From: Natronospirillum sp965602035
GTDB lineage: Bacteria; Pseudomonadota; Gammaproteobacteria; Pseudomonadales; Natronospirillaceae
NCBI GenBank assembly: GCA_965602035.1
Contig: OZ271919.1
Span: 1,488,001-1,552,000, forward strand
DNA length: 64,000 nucleotides
Direction: 5' to 3'
Both the position numbers and the translations under genes were made by a program. Position 1 is the first letter of the stretch; each line of letters starts with the position of its first letter. Under the pieces are notes generated by a model, which did no database searches, was not told the origin of the DNA, and saw only the letters and a program-made list of their open reading frames with translations. Below are positions 8,051-18,077 of this stretch, in pieces.

Positions 8051-9376
8051 TCAGTCAATCGGTGTCTTCAGTCGTCGCAGCACAGCATAGTACATGGTGT
8101 CAGCGTCCCGTTCGGGAAACCCCACCAGCGCCTGACTGTCGAGCCGGAAATGGGCCTGTGCCGAGAGCCAGTCCAATACCAGTTGTTCGTTTTCTTCGAC
8201 CAGCCAGCTGCAGGTTGCGTACACCAGCCATCCTCCCGGTCGAACTGCCGCTGACGCGGCCGTAAGCAGCTCGTGCTGGCGCCGCACAAACAGGTCGACC
8301 CGGTCAGCGGACAGCCACCAGCGACGATCCGGATTGCGACGCCAGGTCCCCGCTCCAGTACAGGGCGCATCCACCAGCACCCGATCCATTGACCCCGGCG
8401 CCACGGCTTGCGGCAGGTTTTCGAGCAAATCCCCCGACTCCGTGCGGATATTGAACCACCCAGCCCGTTGCGCACGTCGCTCCAGTTCGGCGAGGGCCTT
8501 CGGCCGTATGTCCGAAGCAATCAGTTCTCCCTTATTATTCATGCGGCTGGCCAGCGCCAGCGACTTGCCGCCGGCCCCCGCGCAGGCATCCCAGATGCGT
8601 TCGCCGGGTTGCGCGTCAACAGCACGGCTGATGCACTGGCTGGCCCAGTCCTGGATCTCCACACCACCGAGCTGGAATGCGGCGGTCTGGTAGATGGCGC
8701 GCGACCCGGATACGGCAATGGCATCACGGTCTGTTGTCACCGCAAAATGCGCTTCGGAAAACTCTCTTACCACGGCATCTGTCTGCTGGGGTTTCTGGAC
8801 CCGCAACCAGAGCGGTGGCCGGGTGTTCTGGCCGACCGCAAAACGCTCGAGCTCCGTATCGGACCATTGCATCATACTCTGACGACGCTGCAGCCAGGGC
8901 AGCCACCCGGGCATCAGCCCCTGCAGCAACAGCCCGGCTTCCGGGTTATCCTGCCAGTCTTCCCGGCAGCGGCGCCACAGGTCCGTACGTTCGGCCGTAT
9001 CCGCCAGCTCCCGCGGCGAGTCGCCACCCGCACCGGTCACGCACTTCACCCAGTACCAGAGCGCCGGCGCCGGCATCTGCCTGACACGCTCCCAGAGCGT
9101 CGAGCAGGCCAGTGACCCGGACACCAGATCGCTATTGCCTTCCTGATAGAGCTCCTCGAGCGCCTGGCAGGTGGCCAGGTACCGCATGGCGGCAAAGAGC
9201 GCGTCGGCGTAGAACAGCCGATCCTGTTTGCCGAACTGTCGCTGCCCGCGCAACTGGCGCACCAGCCACTGGTCCAGCTCCGGCAACGACGGTTCGCCGG
9301 CAAGCCGCGCCCACAGTCGGTTCAGGTGGGGATAGCGGTAGCCCTGGAACATCAGTGTCGGTTGCTGTTCTGGCAT
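8051..9376 (-). CDS. RsmB/NOP-family RNA (cytosine-5)-methyltransferase
   Basis: SAM-dependent m5C RNA methyltransferase of 441 residues. The catalytic domain in the C-terminal half shows the SAM loop WDACAGAGGKSLALAS, the conserved VDAPCTGAGTWRRNPD with one catalytic Cys, and YATCSWLVEENEQ with the second. The N-terminal half is helical and would match the NusB-like or RNA-binding part of RsmB. It is not in the usual fmt-rsmB context, so it may be a paralogue with another rRNA or tRNA target; I leave the symbol empty. ATG 9376 has CAGGAG a few bases upstream. An in-frame start at 9493 would overlap the divergent lnt gene and is rejected. Confidence 0.85.
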   Translation of the reverse strand: MPEQQPTLMFQGYRYPHLNRLWARLAGEPSLPELDQWLVRQLRGQRQFGKQDRLFYADALFAAMRYLATCQALEELYQEGNSDLVSGSLACSTLWERVRQMPAPALWYWVKCVTGAGGDSPRELADTAERTDLWRRCREDWQDNPEAGLLLQGLMPGWLPWLQRRQSMMQWSDTELERFAVGQNTRPPLWLRVQKPQQTDAVVREFSEAHFAVTTDRDAIAVSGSRAIYQTAAFQLGGVEIQDWASQCISRAVDAQPGERIWDACAGAGGKSLALASRMNNKGELIASDIRPKALAELERRAQRAGWFNIRTESGDLLENLPQAVAPGSMDRVLVDAPCTGAGTWRRNPDRRWWLSADRVDLFVRRQHELLTAASAAVRPGGWLVYATCSWLVEENEQLVLDWLSAQAHFRLDSQALVGFPERDADTMYYAVLRRLKTPID

Positions 9377-9472
9377 AGTGCTCCTGTCAGCGCTGGGGCC
9401 GGTCTGCCCGGCACTTGACCTGTGCACGGCGCCACGCCATGATGCGCGATTCAGTGCGGATTCAGAGACAGC

Positions 9473-11002
9473 ATGGTAATCACTCAGTGGCATCTCGCCA
9501 ATGAAAAAAGCGGGCCGGCGCGGCTGATCGCCCTGATCGCCGGTGCCCTGACACCACTGGCCTTTGCGCCCTTTTTCCTGTGGCCGCTGGCCCTGATGAT
9601 TCCGGCACTGTTCTGGTGGGTTACAGTCGGGCCATCGCCGGCTGAAGCCTTTCGGCGCGGCTGGCTGTTCGGGCTCGGATTCTTCGGCGCCGGGGTCTCC
9701 TGGGTATACAGTTCAATGCGCACCGTTGAAACCGGTGTCGTTATCTCCCTGGTGCTGACGCTGTTATTCTGTGCCGCACTCGGTCTGCTCTTCGCTGTGC
9801 AGGCGCTGATACCCGCTGCCCTCCACCGCCGACTGGGGCGAGCCCTCCCGCTCTCTGCGGGCCCGGCCATGGCGGTGTTTCTTGCCGCCCTCTGGTCGGC
9901 GTTCGAGGGAATTCGCAGCACCCTGTTCACCGGCATGCCCTGGCTGCTCTGGGGAACGGTCATCACGGACACACCCATGGCCGGCTGGCTGCCGCTGATC
10001 GGGGTTTACGGCGCCGGCTTGCTGTTATTGTTACTGGCCAGCGGCTTCTGGCTCACCACACAATCCCCGGCCACCGGAGTGCGGACAGCCGGTGTTCTTA
10101 CGCTAGTACTCGCCGCCGGCTGGCCGCTCGGCACGCTTGAGACCACGCGGGCACAACCGGAACGCGCGCTGCAAGTGGCCGCCTTACAGAGTAACGTACC
10201 GCAGCTGGAGAAATGGTCGCAGGGCCGGTTGCGACCCACTCTCGACTGGTACCAGCAGACCACGTCGAGGCTGGCTGATGCGGACCTGATTGTCTGGCCC
10301 GAAACGGCAATCACTGCTTTCCCGGAACAGATCCCCGACTACCTGATGGCGCTGGAACAGCAGCTGCTCGCGCGCGGTCAGGGCCTGATAGCAGGCCTGC
10401 CGGTACGTGACGCGAATGGCTATTACAATGCCGTCCGCGGCTGGGGCGAGGCGAACGGTGAGTACCGCAAGCGCCACCTGGTTCCGTTCGGAGAATACCT
10501 GCCATTGCGCACCTGGCTTGATGGGCTGGTCCGTTTCTTTTCGTTGCCGATGTCCGGGTGGTCCGCCGGCAGTGCACAGCAGCCGCCAATCGTGCTGTCA
10601 CAGCCGGACGGTGCTGTGCGGCTGGGCGTGCTGATCTGTTATGAAGCGGCTTATCCCCGCCTTGCCCGCGACCAGGCCGACGGTGCCGGTGTTCTGGTGG
10701 TCGTCAGTAATGACGCCTGGTTCGGGCGCAGCCTGGCCCCGGCCCAGCATTTACAGATATCGCGCACACGGGCGCTGGAAACAGGCCGGCCCATGATCCG
10801 TGCGACACAGAACGGTCTGACCGCGTTGATTGACCATCGCGGTCAGATAGCGGCTCAGGCGGAACCGCACACCGCCACTCTGCTGACCGGCACCCTGGTG
10901 CCGCGTGTCGGCAGCACACCCTTTCAGCGCTGGGGTAACTGGCCGGTTGGCGTTATGGTGGCACTCATTCTGGTCGGCGGTATTGCGGCTTCCCGGCGCT
11001 GA
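9473..11002 (+). CDS. lnt: apolipoprotein N-acyltransferase
   Basis: Inner-membrane enzyme that adds the third acyl chain to lipoproteins, needed for their sorting by Lol. The 509-residue length matches the family (E. coli 512). Several N-terminal membrane helices (about 15-220) are followed by a periplasmic nitrilase-like domain with the catalytic triad: Glu277 in IVWPETAITAFPE, Lys333 in YRKRHLVPFGEYLPLR and Cys389 in GVLICYEAAYPR. A final helix lies near the C-terminus (VGVMVALILVGGIAA). Start ATG 9473 lacks a strong ribosome site. Divergent from the methyltransferase gene and followed 112 bases later by leuS. Confidence 0.95.
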   Translation: MVITQWHLANEKSGPARLIALIAGALTPLAFAPFFLWPLALMIPALFWWVTVGPSPAEAFRRGWLFGLGFFGAGVSWVYSSMRTVETGVVISLVLTLLFCAALGLLFAVQALIPAALHRRLGRALPLSAGPAMAVFLAALWSAFEGIRSTLFTGMPWLLWGTVITDTPMAGWLPLIGVYGAGLLLLLLASGFWLTTQSPATGVRTAGVLTLVLAAGWPLGTLETTRAQPERALQVAALQSNVPQLEKWSQGRLRPTLDWYQQTTSRLADADLIVWPETAITAFPEQIPDYLMALEQQLLARGQGLIAGLPVRDANGYYNAVRGWGEANGEYRKRHLVPFGEYLPLRTWLDGLVRFFSLPMSGWSAGSAQQPPIVLSQPDGAVRLGVLICYEAAYPRLARDQADGAGVLVVVSNDAWFGRSLAPAQHLQISRTRALETGRPMIRATQNGLTALIDHRGQIAAQAEPHTATLLTGTLVPRVGSTPFQRWGNWPVGVMVALILVGGIAASRR

Positions 11003-11114
11003 CCGGAGTCGAATTGTACGGCAGCTTCGGGTATCCTAGGCCACCGATTCCGACCGACCCGGACCGCCGGCGTCGGCTCAGCTCCTATTTTTACCGACAA
11101 GCGATCACGGCACT

Positions 11115-13697
11115 ATGGACGCACAGTATTCTCCGCATCATGTTGAAGCCGAAGCCCAGCAATACTGGGACCGGCACCAGAGTTTCAAGGCAGTCATGGA
11201 TCCCGACAAGGAGAAGTTCTACTGCCTCACCATGTTTCCATACCCGAGTGGTCACCTGCACATGGGCCATGTGCGCAACTACACAATCGGCGACGTCATC
11301 AGCCGCTATCAGCGGATGCGCGGGCGTAACGTGCTCCAGCCCATGGGTTGGGATGCCTTCGGCCTGCCGGCGGAAAACGCGGCCATTCAGAACAATGCGG
11401 TACCGGCCACCTGGACGTACCGCAATATCGATTACATGCGCCAGCAGCTCAAAATGCTGGGTTTCGCCTACGACTGGGACCGGGAGCTGGCCACCTGCAA
11501 GCCAGACTACTACCGCTGGGAACAGTGGTTCTTTACCGAACTGCTGAAAAAGGATCTTGCCTACCGGAAAAAGGCGGCGGTCAACTGGTGCCCCACCGAC
11601 CAGACGGTGCTGGCCAACGAACAGGTACACGATGGCCACTGCTGGCGCTGTGATACGGCAGTGGAACGCCGGGAAATTGACCAGTGGTTCATTCGCACCA
11701 CAGCCAAGGCCGGCGAGCTGCTGGAGAGCCTGGACCACATGCCGGGCTGGCCGGACGAAGTCAAAGCGATGCAGCGCAACTGGATCGGCCGGTCACAGGG
11801 CGTGGAACTGACCTTTGATATCAAGGGCGAACAGGACCGCCTGACGGTCTACACCACCCGCCCGGACACGCTGTATGGCGTCAGCTACATGGCGCTGGCG
11901 CCCCAGCACCCGCTGACCCGCCGGGTAGCAGACACCAGCCCGGAGCTGGCGGCTTTCGTTGCGTCCTGTCAGCAGATGACCACCTCGGAGGCCAACATGG
12001 CCACGATGGAAAAGCGGGGTATGGACACGGGCCTGACCGCGATTCACCCGCTTACCGGGGAGGAAATTCCGGTCTGGGCGGCGAACTTCGTGCTCATGGA
12101 GTATGGGAGCGGTGCCGTGATGTCCGTGCCGGCGCACGACGAACGGGACTGGGAATTCGCTCGTCAGTACGGGCTGCCGATCCGCCCTGTGATCGCCCAT
12201 CAGGACTCACCGACTGAAGCGCCTGATATCGATCAGGGCGCGTTTTCTGACAAGGGTGTACTGATCAATTCCGATAAATACACCGGCATGACCTCGGACG
12301 AGGCGTTCAAGGCCATTGCAGACAACCTGAACGCTCAGGGGCGGGGTGAGGTTACGGTACAGTACCGGCTGCGCGACTGGGGTGTATCCCGTCAGCGCTA
12401 CTGGGGCGCACCGATCCCGGTGGTCTACGTCGACGGCACGCCGGAAGCGGCCGAAGACATTCCCGTGATCCTGCCCGAGAACGTGACGTTCAGTGGCATA
12501 CAGTCACCGCTGAATCAGGACGAGTCATTCCGTGCCGCCACCGTCCGCGGCAAGGCCGGTGTCAGGGAAACCGATACCTTTGATACGTTTATGGAGTCGA
12601 GCTGGTATTTCGCGCGCTTCGCAACGCCGGACTATCAGGGCGGCATGCTGGAGCCTGAAGAAGCCAATTACTGGCTACCGGTTGACCAGTACGTGGGCGG
12701 CATCGAGCACGCCACCATGCACCTGATGTACAGCCGCTTCGTCTATAAGGTCATGCGCGACATGGGTCTGGTCGACTCCGACGAGCCGTTCACCAACCTG
12801 CTCTGCCAGGGGATGGTACTCGCGGAGAGCTACTACAAGGTGGTCGACGGCGTCAAAGAGTGGGTGGCACCGAATGACGTAACCGTTGAAACGGACGAAA
12901 AAGGCCAGATTGTGCAGGCCCGCCAGAAATCCACCGGCGACACGGTGGTCTATGCCGGCATGAGCAAGATGTCCAAATCCAAGAATAACGGCGTCGACCC
13001 CCAGCAGGCGATCGAACAGTACGGTGCGGATACCGTGCGTCTGTTCTCCATGTTCGCCGCACCGCCCGAGCAGACGCTCGAGTGGGTGGAAACCGGCGTG
13101 CAGGGCGCACACAAGTTCCTGAACCGGCTCTGGCGCGCCGTGCACCAGTTGCTGGACGCCGGGAACGAACAGGTAGCAGATACCGATATCGGGCAGGACA
13201 AGGCGGCTCTGGATCTGCGGCACAAAGCACACAGCACGCTGGCGAAGGTCACCGACGATTTCGATCGGCGCCAGACCTACAACACCGCAGTAGCCGCTGT
13301 GATGGAATTGCTGAACGCGGTTTATAAGGCGGACCTGAGTCAACCGGCGCAGCGCGCCGCGGTGCGGGAAGCCCTGGAAATCAGCGTGTTGGTTCTGGCG
13401 CCGGTTGTGCCACACATTACGCACCAGCTCTGGTATGCGCTGGGGCACAGCACGCCGGTCATCGACGCACGTTGGCCGACGGTCGATGAATCGGCTCTGG
13501 CGCGTGACACGCTCACCTATGCAGTACAGGTGAACGGCAAGGTGCGCGCGCAGATTGAAGTTGCAGCGGATGCTGAACAGGCCGATATCGAAGCGGCGGC
13601 GCAGGCAGAGCCCAATGTGCAGAAGTTCACGGCGGGCAAGTCCGTCCGGCGGGTCATCGTGGTACCGAAAAAGCTGGTCAATATCGTCGTCGGCTGA
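11115..13697 (+). CDS. leuS: leucyl-tRNA synthetase
   Basis: Class I synthetase that charges tRNA-Leu, at the usual 860 residues. The HIGH-type signature is PYPSGHLHMGHVRNY near the N-terminus and the KMSKS loop is MSKMSKSKNNGVDP at about 615-630. The editing (CP1) domain includes the T-rich stretch TVYTTRPDTLYGVSYM and the GTGAVMSVPAHDERD-type segment (YGSGAVMSVPAHDERD). The C-terminal anticodon-binding and tail domains are complete (VQVNGKVRAQIEVAADA). The gene is followed only 23 bases later by holA; in most Gammaproteobacteria lptE lies between them. Confidence 0.98.
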   Translation: MDAQYSPHHVEAEAQQYWDRHQSFKAVMDPDKEKFYCLTMFPYPSGHLHMGHVRNYTIGDVISRYQRMRGRNVLQPMGWDAFGLPAENAAIQNNAVPATWTYRNIDYMRQQLKMLGFAYDWDRELATCKPDYYRWEQWFFTELLKKDLAYRKKAAVNWCPTDQTVLANEQVHDGHCWRCDTAVERREIDQWFIRTTAKAGELLESLDHMPGWPDEVKAMQRNWIGRSQGVELTFDIKGEQDRLTVYTTRPDTLYGVSYMALAPQHPLTRRVADTSPELAAFVASCQQMTTSEANMATMEKRGMDTGLTAIHPLTGEEIPVWAANFVLMEYGSGAVMSVPAHDERDWEFARQYGLPIRPVIAHQDSPTEAPDIDQGAFSDKGVLINSDKYTGMTSDEAFKAIADNLNAQGRGEVTVQYRLRDWGVSRQRYWGAPIPVVYVDGTPEAAEDIPVILPENVTFSGIQSPLNQDESFRAATVRGKAGVRETDTFDTFMESSWYFARFATPDYQGGMLEPEEANYWLPVDQYVGGIEHATMHLMYSRFVYKVMRDMGLVDSDEPFTNLLCQGMVLAESYYKVVDGVKEWVAPNDVTVETDEKGQIVQARQKSTGDTVVYAGMSKMSKSKNNGVDPQQAIEQYGADTVRLFSMFAAPPEQTLEWVETGVQGAHKFLNRLWRAVHQLLDAGNEQVADTDIGQDKAALDLRHKAHSTLAKVTDDFDRRQTYNTAVAAVMELLNAVYKADLSQPAQRAAVREALEISVLVLAPVVPHITHQLWYALGHSTPVIDARWPTVDESALARDTLTYAVQVNGKVRAQIEVAADAEQADIEAAAQAEPNVQKFTAGKSVRRVIVVPKKLVNIVVG

Positions 13698-13720
13698 CGG
13701 GCCGGGAGACTGAGCTGCCT

Positions 13721-14746
13721 ATGGAAGTCGCTCCTGACGCGCTGGCATCGCAACTTCGGCAACGCGGCCTGCCGCCGCTGATCCTCATCAGCGGCCAGGA
13801 GCCGTTACGGGTACGCGAAGCCGTGGACTCGGTGCGCCATCTCGCCGTTGAGCAGGGGTGCGGCGAGCGCGAGGTCATGCGAGCCGATGCCGATTTCGAG
13901 TGGACGACGCTGCTGCAGACCAGCCAATCGATGTCGCTGTTCAGCGACCGACGACTGCTTGAGCTGCATCTGGAGCGTCGGCCGGACGCCGCCGGGCGCC
14001 AGGCACTGCAGGCCTTTGCCGCGCAGGGAGCGGGCGAAGACGTGCTCATGATCGTGGCCCCCCTGTTGGAATGGAAAGACCGCAAAGCCAAATGGTACCA
14101 GGCACTCGCCGCTGCCGGCGTCGCGGTGGTGGCGGGCCCGGTGCGCAGCAACGAGCTGCCGGCATGGTTGCGCCAGCGAGCTTCCGGGCAAGGGCTGACG
14201 CTTGATGATGAAGCGGCGTCGCTGCTGGCTGAACGTACCGAGGGAAACCTGCTGGCCGCCAGCCAGGAGCTGGAAAAACTGGCATTGCTGTTGCCGCAGG
14301 GCACGATTGACGGGCCTTCCCTGCTGGCCGCTGTCGCGGACCAGTCACGCTTCACCGCACTGGATCTGGTCGACAGCCTGCACCGTGGCAAACTGGCACG
14401 GGCGCAACACCAATTGAATCATCTGCGCGCAGAAGGGGAAGCGCTGCTGCCGCTTCAGGCACTGCTGATGACCAACATGCGGCAATTGCTGACAGCGCTG
14501 GGGAATCGGCGGCAGGGCCAGAGCCCGGAACAGGCCATGCAGAGCGCCGGTCTGTTTCGCCGTCGTCAGGCGGCCGCCGGCCAGGCGCTGAACCGGCTCA
14601 ACCCACCCCGCTGCCACCAGATACTGGCCCGGCTGCAACATCTGGAGGCGACCATCAAAGGCCGGCCGGACCCGATCGACCCGTGGCTGCAGCTTGGCGA
14701 GATTGCAAGACTCTGGTGCTCCGGGACCGGGCGCAGCAGCCGCTGA
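13721..14746 (+). CDS. holA: DNA polymerase III delta subunit
   Basis: Clamp-loader delta subunit that opens the beta sliding clamp. It is 341 residues, as is usual. Recognised by PPLILISGQEPLRVREAVDS near the N-terminus, the beta-interacting MSLFSDRRLLEL segment, and the AAA+-like lid and collar helices (LTLDDEAASLLAERTEGNLL, then SRFTALDLVDSLHRGKLARA). It lies directly after leuS, probably in the same transcript, with GGGAG upstream of ATG 13721. Converges on the cold-shock-domain membrane gene across 72 bases, in which I see no clear terminator, only a short direct repeat (CGACTTT twice near 14752). Confidence 0.94.
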   Translation: MEVAPDALASQLRQRGLPPLILISGQEPLRVREAVDSVRHLAVEQGCGEREVMRADADFEWTTLLQTSQSMSLFSDRRLLELHLERRPDAAGRQALQAFAAQGAGEDVLMIVAPLLEWKDRKAKWYQALAAAGVAVVAGPVRSNELPAWLRQRASGQGLTLDDEAASLLAERTEGNLLAASQELEKLALLLPQGTIDGPSLLAAVADQSRFTALDLVDSLHRGKLARAQHQLNHLRAEGEALLPLQALLMTNMRQLLTALGNRRQGQSPEQAMQSAGLFRRRQAAAGQALNRLNPPRCHQILARLQHLEATIKGRPDPIDPWLQLGEIARLWCSGTGRSSR

Positions 14747-14818
14747 GTTTCGACTTTCGACTTTCAGGCAGTCTTCAACACCACCGGTATCCGCGCACCG
14801 GCTTTGCAGGGCCTGCAT

Positions 14819-15241
14819 TCACGTGTGACGAATCACACTCACATCATCCGCCTGCAACCCCTTTTTGCTCTCCACGACACCAAAGCGCACGCGCTGGCCT
14901 TCATGCAGGGTGCGGTGCCCGCGGCCGCGGATCGACCGGAAATGCACAAACACATCATCGGCGTTTTCACGCGTTATAAAGCCGAAGCCTTTGGCACCGT
15001 TGAACCATTTCACCACGCCCTCTTCGCGTGTATCCGCCACCGCCTCAAGGGGCAGAAGGTAGATAATCCATTGCACCAGTACGAAGAACAACCAGGCCAC
15101 AGCGACCAGAGACCAATACCCGGCGGTCGTGGCCGCAACATCTGCCGGGTCTGCCGACAGCCAGCCCGCCACCACCGGGATCAACAGGGCAGCAAAAAGA
15201 GCGATGATTCCACGTATAATCAATGTCAGTGCTTTTCTCAT
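14819..15241 (-). CDS. membrane-anchored cold-shock-domain protein
   Basis: A 140-residue protein with two transmembrane helices (about 7-27, LIIRGIIALFAALLIPVVAG, and about 43-63, YWSLVAVAWLFFVLVQWIIY) followed by a full cold-shock domain. RNP1- and RNP2-type elements are visible in KWFNGAKGFGFITREN and ADDVFVHFRSI. The fold binds single-stranded nucleic acid; here it would be tethered to the inner membrane with its CSD in the cytoplasm. The order is membrane part first, CSD last, opposite to the better known CSD-DUF1294 proteins. ATG 15241 has GAGG about 8 bases upstream; longer in-frame starts lie in the 177-base divergent gap with slyX. Confidence 0.85.
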   Translation of the reverse strand: MRKALTLIIRGIIALFAALLIPVVAGWLSADPADVAATTAGYWSLVAVAWLFFVLVQWIIYLLPLEAVADTREEGVVKWFNGAKGFGFITRENADDVFVHFRSIRGRGHRTLHEGQRVRFGVVESKKGLQADDVSVIRHT

Positions 15242-15418
15242 GATCGATGCCTCAAACCTTCTTCCTGAATCTGGTGTGATAATGCTGATCGCCGTTCGGG
15301 GGAGTCGGTCGTCGGGACAAAGCTGCGCCTGACCCGCAATCCGTGATAATCTGACACGCACCCCGCTGCGGCCGGGGCGCATAATGCCAAAAACCGTCAG
15401 TCGAGAGCAAATGCCCCT

Positions 15419-15649
15419 ATGCCCGATTCACCAGAGCATTCAGACCAGGGACTGGAACAACGCATTGAGACACTGGAATTCCGTGTCGCTTTCCAGGACG
15501 ATCTGCTGGATACACTGAATCGCCAGATAGCGCACCAGGAGGACCTGATCCAGCAGTTAAGCCGCCGGCTGGAACAATTCAGTGACCAGGTCGGACAGTT
15601 CGGTGAGGGTCACGCCGACATTGTCGACGACCGCCCTCCTCATTACTGA
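15419..15649 (+). CDS. slyX: SlyX family protein
   Basis: A 76-residue coiled-coil protein of the SlyX family, whose function is unresolved. The heptad-rich body (LEQRIETLEFRVAFQDDLLD, then LNRQIAHQEDLIQQLSRRLE) and the conserved PPHY ending are diagnostic. It lies 25 bases before plsB, probably in one transcript, and diverges from the cold-shock-domain membrane gene. Confidence 0.92.
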   Translation: MPDSPEHSDQGLEQRIETLEFRVAFQDDLLDTLNRQIAHQEDLIQQLSRRLEQFSDQVGQFGEGHADIVDDRPPHY

Positions 15650-15674
15650 CCGCTGAAGAAAAGAAAACAAGACT

Positions 15675-18077
15675 ATGTATCGTCTACTTAAATCACTGCT
15701 CAGACATTGGATCCGCTTCGACGACAAGGCAGAAACCCGTCTGCCGGAGCTGGAAGCCCGATTGCCGGTGATCTATGTGCTGCAATACCACAGCCTGGTT
15801 GACAGCATTGCGGCAGATCTGTTCCTGGAAAAACACGGCATGCCGGTGCTCCGGCAGATTTCAGCCAATCGACCGGTGGTGTATCTGCTGTCACGGCGAC
15901 AGAAAAAGCGCTTTCGGCGTCATCGTGGTCTGGCGCTTGATCAGCTTTGCCGGGAAGTCGCCGCCGACGGGAACACCGATTATCAATTGGTTCCTGTCAG
16001 TGTGTTCTGGGGGCGAACACCGAACAAGGAACACTCGCTCTTCAAATTAATGTTCTCAGACCGCTGGTCCATACCCGGCCCCGTTCGGAAGTTCTTTACC
16101 CTGCTGTTCAACGGCCGGGCCACCTACGTGGAGGCCAACTCGCCGATCCTTATCGGCCAACTGGCGGAAGAGGATATGCCGCCGGAGCGTCTGGGCAGAA
16201 AGGTACATCGGCTGCTGAGGGTGCATTTCAACCGGGTGCGCCAGCGGGTAATCGGGCCGGATCTGTCGCATCGGCGGACGCTGCGGTTGCAGATAATCAA
16301 TTCACCGGCTGTGCGCGAAGCCATAACGCAGCATGCGCGAACCCGGAAAGTACCGCTGGACAAGGCGAGACAGGAAGCGGACAAGCATCTGCAGGAGATC
16401 ATGGCCGATATTTCACACCCGACTATTCGGGTACTCGACCGGTTCCTCGCACGGCTCTGGACGCGGATCTACAATGGTGTGGAAATCCGACACCTTGAAC
16501 CGCTCAAGCGACTCGCCGAACGCGAGTCGATTGTATACGTGCCCTGTCACCGTTCGCACATCGACTACCTGCTGCTGAGTTACAGCCTCTACCATCAGGG
16601 CCTCACCATTCCCCATATCGCCGCCGGCAAGAACCTCAACATGCCGGTGGTCGGCCCGTTGCTGCGCCGGGGCGGTGCATTTTTCATGCGGCGCTCGTTT
16701 GGCGGCGACAAGCTCTACACGACCGTGTTCACAGAGTATCTGCAGCAGATGTTCAGCCGCGGTATTCCCGTGGAATACTTTGTCGAGGGCGGGCGCTCGC
16801 GCACAGGCCGGACGCTGATGCCCAAAGCAGGCATGCTCAGTATGACGGTGCGCGGCCAGTTGCGTGAGCCAGAGCGCACGCTGACACTGGTACCGGTCTA
16901 TATAGGCTATGAGAAGGTATTTGAGGCCAACAGTTACCTTAAGGAACTGCGTGGCCGCAAAAAACAGAGCGAGTCGCTGTTCGGCCTGCTCAAAACGCTG
17001 CGACGGTTGCGCAACTACGGTCGTGTCTACCTGAACTTCGGCGAGCCCATCCGATTGCCCGAACTGGTGTCCGAATATCAGGTTGATACCAGCGATACGC
17101 GGCCTTCATCGATTCAGAAGGTGACACAGGCACTGTGTGAGCAGGTAGCGCAGCGTATCAACAGCGCAGCGGCCGTGAACCCGATCAATATCGTGGCGCT
17201 GGCCATGCTGAGCAGCCCCCGTTTCGCGCTGAGCCACGACAGCCTGGTACAGCAGACCGAGCTCTACCGGGACCTGCTCAATGAGGTGCCGTACAGCACT
17301 TGGCAGACACTGCCGGAAGGAACACCGGCGGACTGGATAGAGTCGGCCGGCCGGCTCGGTGTGCTCAGCTCTTCCGACCAGCCGATGGGCCACATTCATA
17401 CGTTGAGCGATCACTATGCGGTACTCATGACCTATTACCGCAACAACGTACTGCATCTGTTCGCTCTGCCCTCCCTGGTCTGCTGCGGCCTGTTGGTGCA
17501 TGGCACCAACAAGAGCCGCGAACGGCTCATGCTGCAGCTGGAACTGGTTTACCCCTACGTGCGCCGCGAGCTGTTTCTCCACTGGTCTCCCGAGGAAATG
17601 CAGGCCGCGGCACACCAGTACCTTGATGCACTGGTTCGCCGCGGCCTTATCCGGGAATCGGGGTCGGAACTGAGTGCCCCGGAAGACCCGGTACTGAGAG
17701 TACAGTTCATGGCCCTGGCCCGCCTCATGCTGCCAACGCTCGAGCGCTACTATCTGACGCTGTCGATGCTGAATGCGACCGGGCCGGGCGTGCTCAGCAT
17801 GGGCGAACTCGAATCCCGGGCTCAGGAAGTGGCGCAGATGGTATCCGTGCTGAATGGGTTGAATGCCCCCGAGTTCTTCGACAAGGCGCTGTTCAAGGGC
17901 TTCATCCGTACCCTCAGGGAACGCTCGGTCATTGCGCTGGACGAGGGCAAGAGGCTGCGCTTTGACGACCGGATACGGCACAGCATCGAGGCCGCCGAGT
18001 CGGTACTGGATCCGGAGCTCGTCCGCAATGTCCGATGGTTGTCCCGGGCTCAGGTGCCGGCCCCGGCAGAGGACTGA
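15675..18077 (+). CDS. plsB: glycerol-3-phosphate 1-O-acyltransferase
   Basis: Membrane-associated enzyme that transfers an acyl group to sn-glycerol-3-phosphate to make lysophosphatidate, the first step of phospholipid synthesis. The length (800 residues) matches PlsB of E. coli (807). The acyltransferase motifs are present near the middle: HRSHIDYLLLSY (the H-x4-D motif), GGAFFMRRSFGG, FVEGGRSRTGRTLMPKAGML and LVPVYIGYEKVFE. The large N- and C-terminal regions are complete. Preceded closely by slyX and followed 59 bases later by lipA. Confidence 0.96.
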   Translation: MYRLLKSLLRHWIRFDDKAETRLPELEARLPVIYVLQYHSLVDSIAADLFLEKHGMPVLRQISANRPVVYLLSRRQKKRFRRHRGLALDQLCREVAADGNTDYQLVPVSVFWGRTPNKEHSLFKLMFSDRWSIPGPVRKFFTLLFNGRATYVEANSPILIGQLAEEDMPPERLGRKVHRLLRVHFNRVRQRVIGPDLSHRRTLRLQIINSPAVREAITQHARTRKVPLDKARQEADKHLQEIMADISHPTIRVLDRFLARLWTRIYNGVEIRHLEPLKRLAERESIVYVPCHRSHIDYLLLSYSLYHQGLTIPHIAAGKNLNMPVVGPLLRRGGAFFMRRSFGGDKLYTTVFTEYLQQMFSRGIPVEYFVEGGRSRTGRTLMPKAGMLSMTVRGQLREPERTLTLVPVYIGYEKVFEANSYLKELRGRKKQSESLFGLLKTLRRLRNYGRVYLNFGEPIRLPELVSEYQVDTSDTRPSSIQKVTQALCEQVAQRINSAAAVNPINIVALAMLSSPRFALSHDSLVQQTELYRDLLNEVPYSTWQTLPEGTPADWIESAGRLGVLSSSDQPMGHIHTLSDHYAVLMTYYRNNVLHLFALPSLVCCGLLVHGTNKSRERLMLQLELVYPYVRRELFLHWSPEEMQAAAHQYLDALVRRGLIRESGSELSAPEDPVLRVQFMALARLMLPTLERYYLTLSMLNATGPGVLSMGELESRAQEVAQMVSVLNGLNAPEFFDKALFKGFIRTLRERSVIALDEGKRLRFDDRIRHSIEAAESVLDPELVRNVRWLSRAQVPAPAED

